A DNA stretch of 64,000 nt from an uncultured Pelagibacteraceae bacterium (GTDB lineage Bacteria > Pseudomonadota > Alphaproteobacteria > Pelagibacterales > Pelagibacteraceae). The notes below the pieces were generated by a model. The model was not told the origin of the DNA. It searched no databases and was given only the letters and a program-made list of their open reading frames with translations. Of this stretch, positions 33,357 to 42,103 are shown piece after piece. Position 1 is the first letter of the stretch; each line of letters begins with the position of its first letter. Both the position numbers and the translations under genes were made by a program. The stretch lies in the NCBI GenBank assembly GCA_902525935.1, contig CABZJA010000002.1:40385-104384 (forward strand). Direction: 5' to 3'.

Positions 33357-34621
33357 TGTTTGCATCTGCTTTTATTGTTTCATTTATTACATTAATAATT
33401 TCAGTTCCAATCTTTTTAGTTTTTGGATTGGGAAGTTCTATTGCTGCGATCGGTGGTCTTAATTTACCTTGGTCTGTTTTGATACAAGTATCTTTTGGCG
33501 CATTAACAAAACATGTTCTTATTGCAGTTCCATTATTTATATTTGCTGGCATGGCAATGCTCAAAGGTGGCGCTGCTTCACGTTTAGTAAAATTCACAAC
33601 AACTCTTGTTGGTCATTGGCCTGGTGGACTTGGTGTTGCAATGGTTATTGCTATGGGTTTCTTTGCTGCCTTTTGTGGATCAATATTGGCAGCTATCACA
33701 GCCGTAGGTACAATAATGATGCCTAAGATGATTGAACAAGGATACCCAACTCCTTTTGTAGTCGTTCTAGCAGCTTCAGCTGCTCTATTGGAAGCATTGA
33801 TACCTCCATCCAATGCAGCAATCCTATTCAGCGCCTTAACTAATGTACCAGTATCAAAAACATTTGCTGCTGGAGTTATTCCAGGATTAGTTCTGTTAGT
33901 TTTAATGGTCCTTCTAGTTTTGTTTAAATGCAGGCATATTAGAACAGATGAGAAGGCTTCTCTCAAAGAAAGAATAAGTTCTTTTATCTCTGCTCTACCA
34001 GCATTGATAACACCAGTTATAATTTTGGGTGGAATTTATGCAGGGATACTAACCCCATCTGAGTCAGCAGCTGTTGCGGGTGTTTATGCAGTGTTAATTG
34101 GTTTTATAATTTACAGAGAACTGACTTTTAAATCCTTGATTGATTGTTTGAGAGAAACTGCGATTATCACAGCAGTAATATTTTCAATAATTGCAACAGC
34201 AACTTTCTTAAGTGTTGTTTTAACTTACACTCAAGCTCCACAAACAATTATTACTTTCTTCACGGATAAAGGTGTCAGTGTAAATTTATTCTGGATTATG
34301 CTCGGAGCAATCTGTTTAATCCTTGGAACTTTTATTGAAATAGTTCCTGTTTTTTATTTAACAGTTCCAATTTTTGCAGCTATCACATTATCCTTTAATC
34401 AAAGTTTACTTCATCTTTACGTAGTATTTGTTGCGTTTGCAGGAATAGGAATGATAACACCTCCAGTATGTGTTGGTATTTATACAGCTGCTGGAGTTAT
34501 AAAAGAAAATCCTGCAAAAGCATTTAAAGAAGTTCCATTATTTACAATCGTTGGAATAATTTATGGAATACTAATGATACTATTTCCAGCATTCTCAACA
34601 TGGTTGCCTGGAAAATTATAA
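33356..34621 (+). CDS. TRAP transporter large permease (DctM)
   Basis: This 421-aa membrane protein has 11 to 13 TM helices and is the catalytic DctM subunit. Family motifs include HVLIAVPLFIFAGMAMLKGG, MGFFAAFCGSILAAITAVGTIMMPKMIEQGYP, LLEALIPPSNAAILFSALTN and TPSESAAVAGVYA. The mid-protein FAGIGMITPPVCVGIYTAAG is the second ligand-binding-type repeat. It completes the dctPQM operon. Convergent with the 47-aa gene; the downstream junction is 0-1 bp. Confidence 0.94.
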   Translation: MFASAFIVSFITLIISVPIFLVFGLGSSIAAIGGLNLPWSVLIQVSFGALTKHVLIAVPLFIFAGMAMLKGGAASRLVKFTTTLVGHWPGGLGVAMVIAMGFFAAFCGSILAAITAVGTIMMPKMIEQGYPTPFVVVLAASAALLEALIPPSNAAILFSALTNVPVSKTFAAGVIPGLVLLVLMVLLVLFKCRHIRTDEKASLKERISSFISALPALITPVIILGGIYAGILTPSESAAVAGVYAVLIGFIIYRELTFKSLIDCLRETAIITAVIFSIIATATFLSVVLTYTQAPQTIITFFTDKGVSVNLFWIMLGAICLILGTFIEIVPVFYLTVPIFAAITLSFNQSLLHLYVVFVAFAGIGMITPPVCVGIYTAAGVIKENPAKAFKEVPLFTIVGIIYGILMILFPAFSTWLPGKL

Positions 34622-34765
34622 TTAAAAAAAGAAATGGTAAATTAATAGTCCTACCAAAATTCCCTTAATAAAAGACAACCAAGCGAGACCGTGTTCTGAA
34701 ACCCCAAGTTTTTTCTTCCACCATTGAATTTGTCTTTTTTCCCAATTTATGTAACTTTGCATCAT
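34622..34765 (-). CDS. 47-aa single-pass membrane miniprotein
   Basis: This is absent from the ORF track. The minus strand reads MMQSYINWEKRQIQWWKKKL in its N-terminal half, then GVSEHGLAW, then a hydrophobic helix (WLSFIKGILVGLLIYHFFF). The Trp/Lys-rich amphipathic N-terminal half and a TM C-terminus are what a peripheral-to-membrane small protein would have. Its stop directly abuts the dctM stop (34621/34622), matching the tight packing of real genes here. No family recognised. A second Met (34762) is an alternative start. It lies 54 bp downstream of the autotransporter-like gene's stop. Confidence 0.65.
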   Translation of the reverse strand: MMQSYINWEKRQIQWWKKKLGVSEHGLAWLSFIKGILVGLLIYHFFF

Positions 34766-34819
34766 ATTTATTTACGTTATGTTTATCATAAAATTTTTAT
34801 TATAGTTAAATCTTTAAAA

Positions 34820-37459
34820 TCAATTTTTTATTAAAAGATCTCTCTCTGTTTTGAGTTTATTGTTTTCTTTGATTAATTGAATAATCATATCTTTCATTAT
34901 TCTGTTTTCCTCAACTGCTCTACCAGTTATCTCTGCCAATCTCTCATTTTCTTTAGCTAATTGTAATTGATCAAACAGTTTCTCTAATTCAGGATCAATT
35001 GGTTGGCCCTCTATTTTCTTGATTATATTATTTTGAATTTTCTTAGATAAAGAAATATTTACCTGGCTATCTTTAAGTCCATTTTGTTCATTTAACTCTA
35101 GATTAAAGTTAAGTCCAAAATTATCAGTATTTTTGGTAATATTTAAACCTGCTTTTATTGCTAAATCATCATCCATAAAATGAACAGCATCTTTTCTTTC
35201 TCCATCTGCAATTATATCTATTTTTTCACTTAAAGTTTTATTTATAGACAAACCCATGTAAGGTTTAAGAACAAATCCATTTTCAAAAGACTTTGAATAT
35301 TCTACATTAAAGCCTGCTGATAATACTTGATCTACCGCATCATCAATAGAAAGGTCTCCATCTGTAAAAGAAGTTAAGTAAGTAGGAAGTCTTTTTAATC
35401 CATATTTACCATCTACTTCAATATTTATACTTTGGTTCTCATTGATCTCTAATTCTCTTGACGCTTTATAATTAACAGCAGCAAACTGACCAAAATCTTC
35501 TTTTAAAATTGTCTGTTTTGTTTCAGTTTCAAGGTCTAAATATTTATTTTTTGTTAATCCTACTATTGAAACTACTGAAAATTTAAATTTCTCATACTCA
35601 CTTTCTTTTTTTACACCTACCACCAAGTTTTCACTATCCAAAGACTCGCCATTATTAAATTTTGCATGTTGACTTGAATAATTTAGGAAAGGTGTAAAAT
35701 TATCATTTTCTATTTTAAAATCTCCAGTTATGCCTGCTGTTTGATTAGTATAAATATTGTTTCTTTTTTTTACAGAGTAGTATCCACTAGATTTTTTTTC
35801 TTCAGACACTGAGTTAAAAATATCATTTAGTTTAGATAAAAATATTTCTGTTCTATATTTTTTATTATTACTATTAATATCTAAATCTTCTCCGTAAACA
35901 TACAAAAAACCATTTGTTTCTGAATTATCTGTATCTGGATCACTATTAATATCTAATATTTCATAAGTATCATTTCCACATAGATTATTAGTAATCACCA
36001 TATTAGTTTTGCTATGGATTTCTATTTTTTGATCTTTTGAAATACTACAATCTAAAGTCATTGTAGTTACAGTAGAGTTTAAATCAATCTCACCCTCATA
36101 AGAACCTTCGCCTTTTGTAACAATATTAATATCTGTAGCGCCATTGTTAACAACTAATATAGAATTATCAGATCCTGATATTGTTCCAGAATTATTTATT
36201 GTAAGATCATTTGTCGGTTGTGCGGATTTACCAATTGCTACACCATCAGAATTACTACCACCTGGTGCGCTTATTGTTCCAAAGTTATTGAGAATATTGT
36301 TTACTCTTGTAGAGCCATCATTTGAATACCATACTCCATATCCATCGCTTGCTGTAGCTGTGATTGTTCCATAATTCGTTATTGTTGAGTTGTCAGAATG
36401 ACCAATGTCAATTCCTCTACCTACACCCGTAATACTCCCGGTGTTTTGAACTGTTGTCCCATTTGTTTGTCCTATGAAAAGACCGGCATTACTATCTGTA
36501 GCAGTTATTGTTCCAGAATTTATAATAGTGTTTGCTGGCCCATTAGCGTACGCAGCATTATTCCTGTCAAATACTACGGTATTATTAGTTGAAGTGATTG
36601 TACCAGAATTAGTAAAAGTAGCATCTGAACATTCTCTACACCAAATTGCATTTTGCGCTGCTGCTTTAATAATTCCCTCATTATATATATTTAAATTAGT
36701 TGAACCATCAAGATATAAAGCATATCTATCACCTCCATCTATTGTTGCTCCTTCATAATTGTAAATATGGATATCTTCACTAGATTTTGATCTAATCGGA
36801 GCTTGTCCTGTAGTAGTTTTAATTATTCCTCCGTTGTAATTGTAGATCCTAAGATTTTTTGACCCATTAGTTGTTCCACCAGTACCACCAAAAATAGTTC
36901 TTTCTTGAGCACTTATTGTTCCGTAATTATATAATTTTAATCCAACACCACTTGAAGAACTAAGACTGGGGTGACATCCGCTTGATCCATTTTTATTGCA
37001 ATCCCCAATATTGTTACCTCCAATTGCATAGGCATCAGCTGAATTTATTGTTGCACCTGAATTATTTGTAATTGTTATATTTTCTGCTCCCGTAAGTTTA
37101 ATAGCATAATCCTCAGTTGCATCTGTTGCTAAATCAATTGTACCATTATTTGTTATAGTGGTATTTAAAGACGTGCTTGCATCAATCAGGTTGCTGTGGG
37201 TATTATTACTTCCATCTGCAGCATTTGTTATGGTGCCATCATTTTCAATTTGAACTCCAGAGATATCAACTATATTAATAGCTGACTCTACAATATAAGT
37301 AAGAGATCCACTTGAATTGACACTTAGGATGTCATCATCAGAACAATTTAATTGTGGTTGATTTGACAACGCAACAGTTACTGTTCTTAAACAATCACCC
37401 GCATAGCTTGTTGAAGTAAATATAAGAAAGAAGACAATACTAAGTAAAATCTTCTTCAT
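34820..37459 (-). CDS. Autotransporter-like surface protein with beta-helix repeats and C-terminal coiled coil
   Basis: This 879-aa protein has a signal peptide (MKKILLSIVFFLIFTSTSYA). About 13 degenerate Asn/Thr/Ser repeats (roughly residues 75-440) share an xxNxGTIT core such as ITNNGTIDLA, FTNSGTITST and ITNYGTITAT, typical of a parallel beta-helix passenger. Residues about 560-800 look like a beta-barrel translocator (alternating strands, QFAAVNYKA, GFVLKPYMGLSIN, FGLNFNLELNE). The final 70 or so residues (ELEKLFDQLQLAKENERLAE...) form a coiled coil, so the protein lacks the usual aromatic barrel C-terminus. A secreted or surface-anchored adhesin/structural protein is inferred. It faces the pilin/TRAP region. 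Confidence 0.8.
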   Translation of the reverse strand: MKKILLSIVFFLIFTSTSYAGDCLRTVTVALSNQPQLNCSDDDILSVNSSGSLTYIVESAINIVDISGVQIENDGTITNAADGSNNTHSNLIDASTSLNTTITNNGTIDLATDATEDYAIKLTGAENITITNNSGATINSADAYAIGGNNIGDCNKNGSSGCHPSLSSSSGVGLKLYNYGTISAQERTIFGGTGGTTNGSKNLRIYNYNGGIIKTTTGQAPIRSKSSEDIHIYNYEGATIDGGDRYALYLDGSTNLNIYNEGIIKAAAQNAIWCRECSDATFTNSGTITSTNNTVVFDRNNAAYANGPANTIINSGTITATDSNAGLFIGQTNGTTVQNTGSITGVGRGIDIGHSDNSTITNYGTITATASDGYGVWYSNDGSTRVNNILNNFGTISAPGGSNSDGVAIGKSAQPTNDLTINNSGTISGSDNSILVVNNGATDINIVTKGEGSYEGEIDLNSTVTTMTLDCSISKDQKIEIHSKTNMVITNNLCGNDTYEILDINSDPDTDNSETNGFLYVYGEDLDINSNNKKYRTEIFLSKLNDIFNSVSEEKKSSGYYSVKKRNNIYTNQTAGITGDFKIENDNFTPFLNYSSQHAKFNNGESLDSENLVVGVKKESEYEKFKFSVVSIVGLTKNKYLDLETETKQTILKEDFGQFAAVNYKASRELEINENQSINIEVDGKYGLKRLPTYLTSFTDGDLSIDDAVDQVLSAGFNVEYSKSFENGFVLKPYMGLSINKTLSEKIDIIADGERKDAVHFMDDDLAIKAGLNITKNTDNFGLNFNLELNEQNGLKDSQVNISLSKKIQNNIIKKIEGQPIDPELEKLFDQLQLAKENERLAEITGRAVEENRIMKDMIIQLIKENNKLKTERDLLIKN

Positions 37460-37463
37460 TTAC

Positions 37464-37736
37464 TTATTTTTTTCTCGAGATCAGTTCTTCCATCACCTCT
37501 TCAATTTTTATACCACTTTTTTCTAGGTACATTATTAAGTGATAGAAAACATCAGCAGCTTCATGAATTTTATTTGAGTCTTGATCTACAGCCTCTATTA
37601 ACTCATTTATCTCTTCTAAAACCTTTTCTTTTGCTAATGATTTATCTTCTAAAAGCTTGTTAGTATATGAGCCTTCAACAGGATTGCTTTTCCGCTCTCT
37701 TGCAAGGGTAACGAGATCTTCTAATATCTTTAACAT
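37464..37736 (-). CDS. hisE: Phosphoribosyl-ATP diphosphatase
   Basis: I start at ATG 37736 (MLKILEDLVTLARERK, 90 aa) instead of the track's 37787, since the extra 17 residues are antisense-like and overlap hisF. HisE hydrolyses PR-ATP to PR-AMP in histidine synthesis. Motifs are KVLEEINELIEAV and HEAADVFYHLIMYL, the all-alpha MazG-like fold with metal-binding Glu/Asp residues. It follows hisF by 1 bp and is the last his gene of the cluster. Confidence 0.94.
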   Translation of the reverse strand: MLKILEDLVTLARERKSNPVEGSYTNKLLEDKSLAKEKVLEEINELIEAVDQDSNKIHEAADVFYHLIMYLEKSGIKIEEVMEELISRKK

Positions 37737-37737
37737 A

Positions 37738-38490
37738 TTAAATTCTAACAGGTATATCTTTTGAAGCCAAATATTGCTTAGCTTCATTTACTGAATAAGT
37801 CCCATAATGGAATATAGATGCAGCTAAAACTGCACTTGCTCCTGATTTTATTCCATCAACTAAGTGATCTAAAGTTCCAACCCCACCTGATGCAATAACT
37901 GGAATATTAGCCATTGATGATATCTTTTGCATTAATTCAATGTCATATCCAGACTGAGTTCCATCTTTATCCATTGATGTCACAAGAAGCTCTCCAGCAC
38001 CACATTTTTCCATTTTAGAAGCAAATTCTAACGCATTTATGCCAGTTGGATTTCTTCCCCCGTGAGTGAAGATTTCCCAACCGTCGTCTTTTCTTTTTGC
38101 ATCAATTGCAACTACAATGCACTGTGAGCCAAATTTTCTAGAGCTATCCTCAACCACTTTAGAATTTTGAACAGCTGCTGTATTGATTGATACTTTATCA
38201 GCTCCACAATTAAGCAATTTATTAATATCATCAATACTTCTAACGCCACCACCTACAGTTAATGGTACGAAACATTTTTTAGAAGTTTTCTCAACCACTT
38301 CATAAATAGTATCTCTATTTTCATTAGAAGCGGTAATATCTAAAAAACAAATTTCATCGGCACCACCATCACTATAAATTTTTGCTTGTTCTACAGGATC
38401 TCCTGCATCTTTTAGATCAACAAAGTTAATACCCTTTACAACTCTACCATTTTTAACATCTAAACAAGGTATAATTCTATTTTTAAGCAT
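37738..38490 (-). CDS. hisF: Imidazole glycerol phosphate synthase cyclase subunit
   Basis: HisF (250 aa) closes the imidazole ring using ammonia delivered by HisH. It is a TIM barrel with [15 protein letters not shown] (catalytic Asp), [43 protein letters not shown] and [14 protein letters not shown]. It overlaps hisA by 8 bp. Confidence 0.97.
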   Translation of the reverse strand: MLKNRIIPCLDVKNGRVVKGINFVDLKDAGDPVEQAKIYSDGGADEICFLDITASNENRDTIYEVVEKTSKKCFVPLTVGGGVRSIDDINKLLNCGADKVSINTAAVQNSKVVEDSSRKFGSQCIVVAIDAKRKDDGWEIFTHGGRNPTGINALEFASKMEKCGAGELLVTSMDKDGTQSGYDIELMQKISSMANIPVIASGGVGTLDHLVDGIKSGASAVLAASIFHYGTYSVNEAKQYLASKDIPVRI

Positions 38491-39202
38491 CTATTTCTTT
38501 TGCAAGTTCATCTAGTTTTATATCTCCATCGTATATAGCTTTTCCAACTATAATACCTTCGATATTATTTAATTTTCTAGCTTTTTTAATATCATCAATT
38601 GATGAAACGCCTCCAGATATAACTACTGGACAGTTTGAAATATCTGCAACTTTTTGTGTTTCTTCAAAATTTGGACTTTGCTTAGTTCCATCTCTATCAA
38701 TATCTGTGTAAATTATCCTACTAACCCCATATTCATTTACTTTTTTTAAGTATTCTGTTGTTAATTTATCAGACTCTTCTGTCCATCCTGAAATCGCAAG
38801 ATGACCATCTTTTGCATCTAAACCTAATGCAATTTGATTTGAAAATTTTTTACAAGCTTCTTCTAAAAATCTTCTATCTTTTATAGCAGCACTTCCTAAT
38901 ATTACTTTTTCAACACCAGCATCAATATACTTTTGAATAGTCTCAAAATTTCTAACTCCTCCTCCTATTTCAACCTTAAGATCAAATTTTCCAACAATAT
39001 CTTGAATAATATCAATATTTATCGGATCTCCAGTTAATGCACCATCCAGATCAACTATATGTAAATTTTTAAATCCATTATCTTTATATCTTTCAGCTTG
39101 GTCCACAGGCGACATTTCATATTCTGTTTTATTTTCAAAGTCTCCTTTGATTAATCTAACACACCTTTTATCTTTAATATCTATTGCTGGAAATATTTTC
39201 AC
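38483..39202 (-). CDS. hisA: Phosphoribosylformimino-5-aminoimidazole carboxamide ribotide isomerase
   Basis: HisA (239 aa) is the ProFAR isomerase. Motifs are [19 protein letters not shown] (catalytic Asp8), [33 protein letters not shown] and [13 protein letters not shown]. The start is a GTG at 39202-39200, sharing bases with the TGA of the upstream mini-lipoprotein (GTGA). Barrel fold as in hisF. Confidence 0.97.
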   Translation of the reverse strand: MKIFPAIDIKDKRCVRLIKGDFENKTEYEMSPVDQAERYKDNGFKNLHIVDLDGALTGDPINIDIIQDIVGKFDLKVEIGGGVRNFETIQKYIDAGVEKVILGSAAIKDRRFLEEACKKFSNQIALGLDAKDGHLAISGWTEESDKLTTEYLKKVNEYGVSRIIYTDIDRDGTKQSPNFEETQKVADISNCPVVISGGVSSIDDIKKARKLNNIEGIIVGKAIYDGDIKLDELAKEIDA

Positions 39203-39330
39203 TTTGATTTTATTTTTCCTTCAGTTGTTACGTTCATATTTTTTAAATTATCTGAACTATCTCTTTTAATTTCGTAAGGGCTTTGGCATGAAGCCAAAAC
39301 AAAAAAAATAATAAGTAGAATTTTTTTCAT
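39199..39330 (-). CDS. 43-aa putative lipoprotein inside the his operon
   Basis: Missing from the ORF track. The minus-strand ORF begins MKKILLIIFFVLASCQSPYE, a signal sequence with lipobox LASC (Cys15), followed by a polar 28-residue tail with [13 protein letters not shown]. It ends in a TGA that overlaps the hisA GTG start (GTGA), and its start is 1 bp before the stop of the SHOCT-domain gene. Tiny lipoproteins of this kind are common and hard to classify; this one is supported by the tight packing and an intact lipobox. It could be a membrane-anchored partner of the SHOCT protein. Confidence 0.7.
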   Translation of the reverse strand: MKKILLIIFFVLASCQSPYEIKRDSSDNLKNMNVTTEGKIKSK

Positions 39331-39331
39331 T

Positions 39332-40270
39332 TTAATTTAGAATTTTTTTTTTAGCTTTTTCAAATTCATCTTTTGATAAAACACCCGATTTATATAAACT
39401 ATTAAGTTTCTCTAACTGTTCAACAATATTAGAATTTATATCATTACTATTATTTATTTTTACTTTATTGATTTTAGTATTACTGAAAGAATTTTTTTTC
39501 ATTTTATCAAATTTAGAATTAAATTTTGAGCAATTTGCATAACACGCTGAAATTAACATAATTGCCTTATCATTATGCTCGGTTAAAAAAAGATTTAAAT
39601 CTATATCTAATCTCATAGGACCGAATATATAAATAAAATCACCAGCAGATCTTAAATATAATTGATTATTTTTATTTTTTGATATTTTAAATTTTGATAA
39701 ATTTATTGTCATATCATCATTAATTGGAATACTTTTATTATTGCCGGACAAACTTGTAATCATTTTTCTAATCTCTTTTGTTTGTTCAGCCAATTCAGAA
39801 GAATTCATCTGATTTAATTCATCTATAATTCCTAAAAAATCGTTGTCAGGGAAAGTTTTTTTTAAATTTTGGTCTGAAAATATTACATAAGATATAAAGT
39901 CAATTTTCTCTTTTTTCATTATTTTTTTTACTTCTGTCATTACCCACTTAGAGGCTTGAACCTCATCTTTAAAATTCTTATTTTCCATTTTTTTCATGAT
40001 TGATTTTGCATATTGATTATTCATAACATCTTCACCATTTAAAATAGCTCTTTCTAAATCAACATATTTTTTAGGTCCCATAAGATACATTTTGATATTT
40101 GCTGAATTCATAAACTCCTGGAAAAAATCTTCAACTTCATCATTCGTATACTCAATGAAAATATGGCTTTGAGGAACATCAAAGTTAATATCTTGAATGT
40201 TAATATTTTTAGAATTTGCACTACCAATGATTAGAATTGTCAAAAAAATAATAAGATTAATTAATTTCAT
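39332..40270 (-). CDS. SHOCT-domain exported protein in the his operon
   Basis: This 312-aa protein has a signal peptide (MKLINLIIFLTILIIGSANS). The main body has no domain I can name. Residues about 280-312 (IVEQLEKLNSLYKSGVLSKDEFEKAKKKIL) are a SHOCT (short C-terminal) domain, an oligomerisation module that often closes proteins of varied function. The protein lies between hisH (4 bp) and the mini-lipoprotein, so it is co-transcribed with histidine genes but has no evident role in the pathway. Confidence 0.8.
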   Translation of the reverse strand: MKLINLIIFLTILIIGSANSKNINIQDINFDVPQSHIFIEYTNDEVEDFFQEFMNSANIKMYLMGPKKYVDLERAILNGEDVMNNQYAKSIMKKMENKNFKDEVQASKWVMTEVKKIMKKEKIDFISYVIFSDQNLKKTFPDNDFLGIIDELNQMNSSELAEQTKEIRKMITSLSGNNKSIPINDDMTINLSKFKISKNKNNQLYLRSAGDFIYIFGPMRLDIDLNLFLTEHNDKAIMLISACYANCSKFNSKFDKMKKNSFSNTKINKVKINNSNDINSNIVEQLEKLNSLYKSGVLSKDEFEKAKKKILN

Positions 40271-40274
40271 TGTT

Positions 40275-40901
40275 TTATAAATTTATAAAATTATCAATTA
40301 TTTTTAGACCAGTTTTGTCACTTTTTTCGGGATGAAACTGAGTTCCAAATATATTTTCTTTTTCTACTGCACAAACTATATTTGATGCATAATCTGTTGT
40401 TGCAGCAGTAACTGAATTATCATTTGGAATAAATTCATAACTGTGAACAAAGTACATGTGGGCTTTATTTTCTATATCTTTAAAAATTTTACTTTCTTTT
40501 ACAATATTGATTTCGTTCCAACCAATGTGGGGTAGTTTATATTTTCCATTTTGATTATCAATTTTAGATACTTTTCCAGAAATCCATCCTAAACCTTTTG
40601 TTTCAACCTCCTCATATCCAATATCTGCAAACATTTGAAGGCCTACGCAAATTCCTAAGAGAGGTTTTTTATTATATAATGCAAACTGGCTTAGAGTGTC
40701 TATTAGGCCATTTATGCTATTTAAACCGTCAATGCAGCTCTTAAATGATCCCTGCCCTGGTAAAACTATTTTATCACTAGACTTAATTTTATTTAAATCT
40801 GAAGTTACTTCGATATTAACTTTATCTTTAGCAACTTCCTTAAAAGAATTAATTACTGAGCTAATATTTCCAGATTTATAGTCAACAATAGTGACGTCCA
40901 T
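40275..40901 (-). CDS. hisH: Imidazole glycerol phosphate synthase glutaminase subunit
   Basis: HisH (208 aa) is a class-I glutamine amidotransferase giving ammonia to HisF. The catalytic Cys lies in GICVGLQMF, and the His/Glu pair in FHPEKSDKTGLKI. The N-terminal VDYKSGNISSVINSF and IVLPGQGSF are typical. It follows hisB by 5 bp. Confidence 0.96.
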   Translation of the reverse strand: MDVTIVDYKSGNISSVINSFKEVAKDKVNIEVTSDLNKIKSSDKIVLPGQGSFKSCIDGLNSINGLIDTLSQFALYNKKPLLGICVGLQMFADIGYEEVETKGLGWISGKVSKIDNQNGKYKLPHIGWNEINIVKESKIFKDIENKAHMYFVHSYEFIPNDNSVTAATTDYASNIVCAVEKENIFGTQFHPEKSDKTGLKIIDNFINL

Positions 40902-40906
40902 TAATC

Positions 40907-41497
40907 TTATAAAGAGCCTTTTGTAGAAGGAATTGTACTTTTGTTTCTTGGATCTAACTCTAATGCATCTCTTAAAGTTCTTGCAAGGCCTTTATAGCAA
41001 GACTCTATGATATGGTGACTATTATCACCGTAAATATTTTCAACGTGCAAAGTAATTCCAGCTGCTTGTGAAAATGCCTGGAACCATTCTTTAAATAATT
41101 CAGTGTCCATTTCACCAAGTTTCTCAACTTTTAATTTTACATTCCATATCAAATAAGGTCTGTTTGAAACATCTATTGCAACTCTTGTTAATGTTTCATC
41201 CATCGGTAATAAAATGTGAGCATATCTTTTAATACCTACAAATTTTTTTGAAGCCTTCTTTAAGCATTCACCAATAGCAATTCCAGTGTCTTCCGTTGTG
41301 TGGTGAAGATCAATGTGTGTGTCACCTTTAGCTTTAACAGTTAAATCCATTGATGAGTGTTTAGATAACTGTTCGAGCATGTGATCCAGAAAACCTATTC
41401 CTGTGTCAACTTTGTACTTACCTTTTCCATCAATATTAAGGTCAACATTGATATTGGTTTCTTTTGTTTTTCTAGCAATTTTTGCTTTTCTTTTCAT
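40907..41497 (-). CDS. hisB: Imidazoleglycerol-phosphate dehydratase
   Basis: HisB (196 aa, the single-domain bacterial form) dehydrates IGP. It has the metal-binding [31 protein letters not shown] and [15 protein letters not shown], and a C-terminal PSTKGSL. It heads the his operon (hisB-hisH-SHOCT-lipoprotein-hisA-hisF-hisE) and is divergent from hslV with a 90-bp gap containing an inverted repeat (41517-41543). Confidence 0.97.
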   Translation of the reverse strand: MKRKAKIARKTKETNINVDLNIDGKGKYKVDTGIGFLDHMLEQLSKHSSMDLTVKAKGDTHIDLHHTTEDTGIAIGECLKKASKKFVGIKRYAHILLPMDETLTRVAIDVSNRPYLIWNVKLKVEKLGEMDTELFKEWFQAFSQAAGITLHVENIYGDNSHHIIESCYKGLARTLRDALELDPRNKSTIPSTKGSL

Positions 41498-41516
41498 AAT
41501 CTAAATTAGGTATATA

Positions 41517-41543
41517 GGTATTTTTGATTATATCAATAATACC
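41517..41543. repeat. Imperfect inverted repeat in the hisB/hslV divergent gap
   Basis: A 27-nt inverted repeat: outer arms GGTATT and AATACC, one T-T mismatch, inner arms TTGAT and ATCAA, loop TAT. It is centred in the 90-bp divergent region between hisB and hslV. Such a palindrome could be an operator or a hairpin; a hairpin alone is also possible, since AT-rich DNA yields chance palindromes. Confidence 0.55.
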
Positions 41544-41587
41544 AAACCTGGGCTTGAACTATTTAAATTCATATCCATTTATAGTCC

Positions 41588-42103
41588 ATGACAACAATTG
41601 TACTTGTAAGAAAAAATAATGACGTAGTTGTGGCCAGTGACGGTCAAGTTAGCATGGGTAATACTATAATAAAGAAAACTGCAAATAAAGTTCGTAAAAT
41701 TGAGAAAAGAAATGTGATCGCAGGTTTTGCTGGATCAACTGCAGATGCACTGACTTTGTTTGAAAGACTAGAATCAAAGCTTGAAAAACATGCGGGCAAT
41801 TTAACAAGGGCTGCTGTAGAATTAGCAAAAGATTGGCGTACAGATAAATATTTAAGAAGGTTAGAGGCTTTAATGGCAATAGGCGATAAAGAAAAAAGTT
41901 TTATAATATCTGGAACAGGTGATGTTCTTGAACCTGAGGGTGATGTTATTGGAATTGGTTCAGGAGGAAATTATGCTTTAGCAGCTGCAAAGGTTTTAAT
42001 GGATACTGAAATGTCTGCTGAAGAAATTGCAAAAAAATCTATTAAAGTCGCATCTGATATTTGTGTATTTACTAATGAAAATTTGAGTATGGAGAGAATA
42101 TAA
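41588..42103 (+). CDS. hslV: ATP-dependent protease subunit HslV
   Basis: HslV (171 aa) is the proteasome-beta-like peptidase of HslVU. The mature N-terminal Thr follows Met (MTTIVLVRK), with [48 protein letters not shown] and VFTNEN. The N-terminal Thr2 is the nucleophile. The stop overlaps the hslU start (TAATG). The operon is divergent from hisB. Confidence 0.97.
   Translation: MTTIVLVRKNNDVVVASDGQVSMGNTIIKKTANKVRKIEKRNVIAGFAGSTADALTLFERLESKLEKHAGNLTRAAVELAKDWRTDKYLRRLEALMAIGDKEKSFIISGTGDVLEPEGDVIGIGSGGNYALAAAKVLMDTEMSAEEIAKKSIKVASDICVFTNENLSMERI

Noticed and set aside
33331-33966. Minus-strand and alternate-frame ORFs over dctM
   Set aside because: Shadow ORFs from a biased coding sequence; the DctM frame has clear family motifs.
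36144-36758. Plus-strand ORFs opposite the autotransporter-like gene
   Set aside because: They are shadows of the minus-strand repeat-coding frame, with low-complexity content and no protein features.
37737-37787. Track N-terminal extension of hisE
   Set aside because: The extra 17 residues lie inside hisF and precede the family-typical MLKILEDL start.
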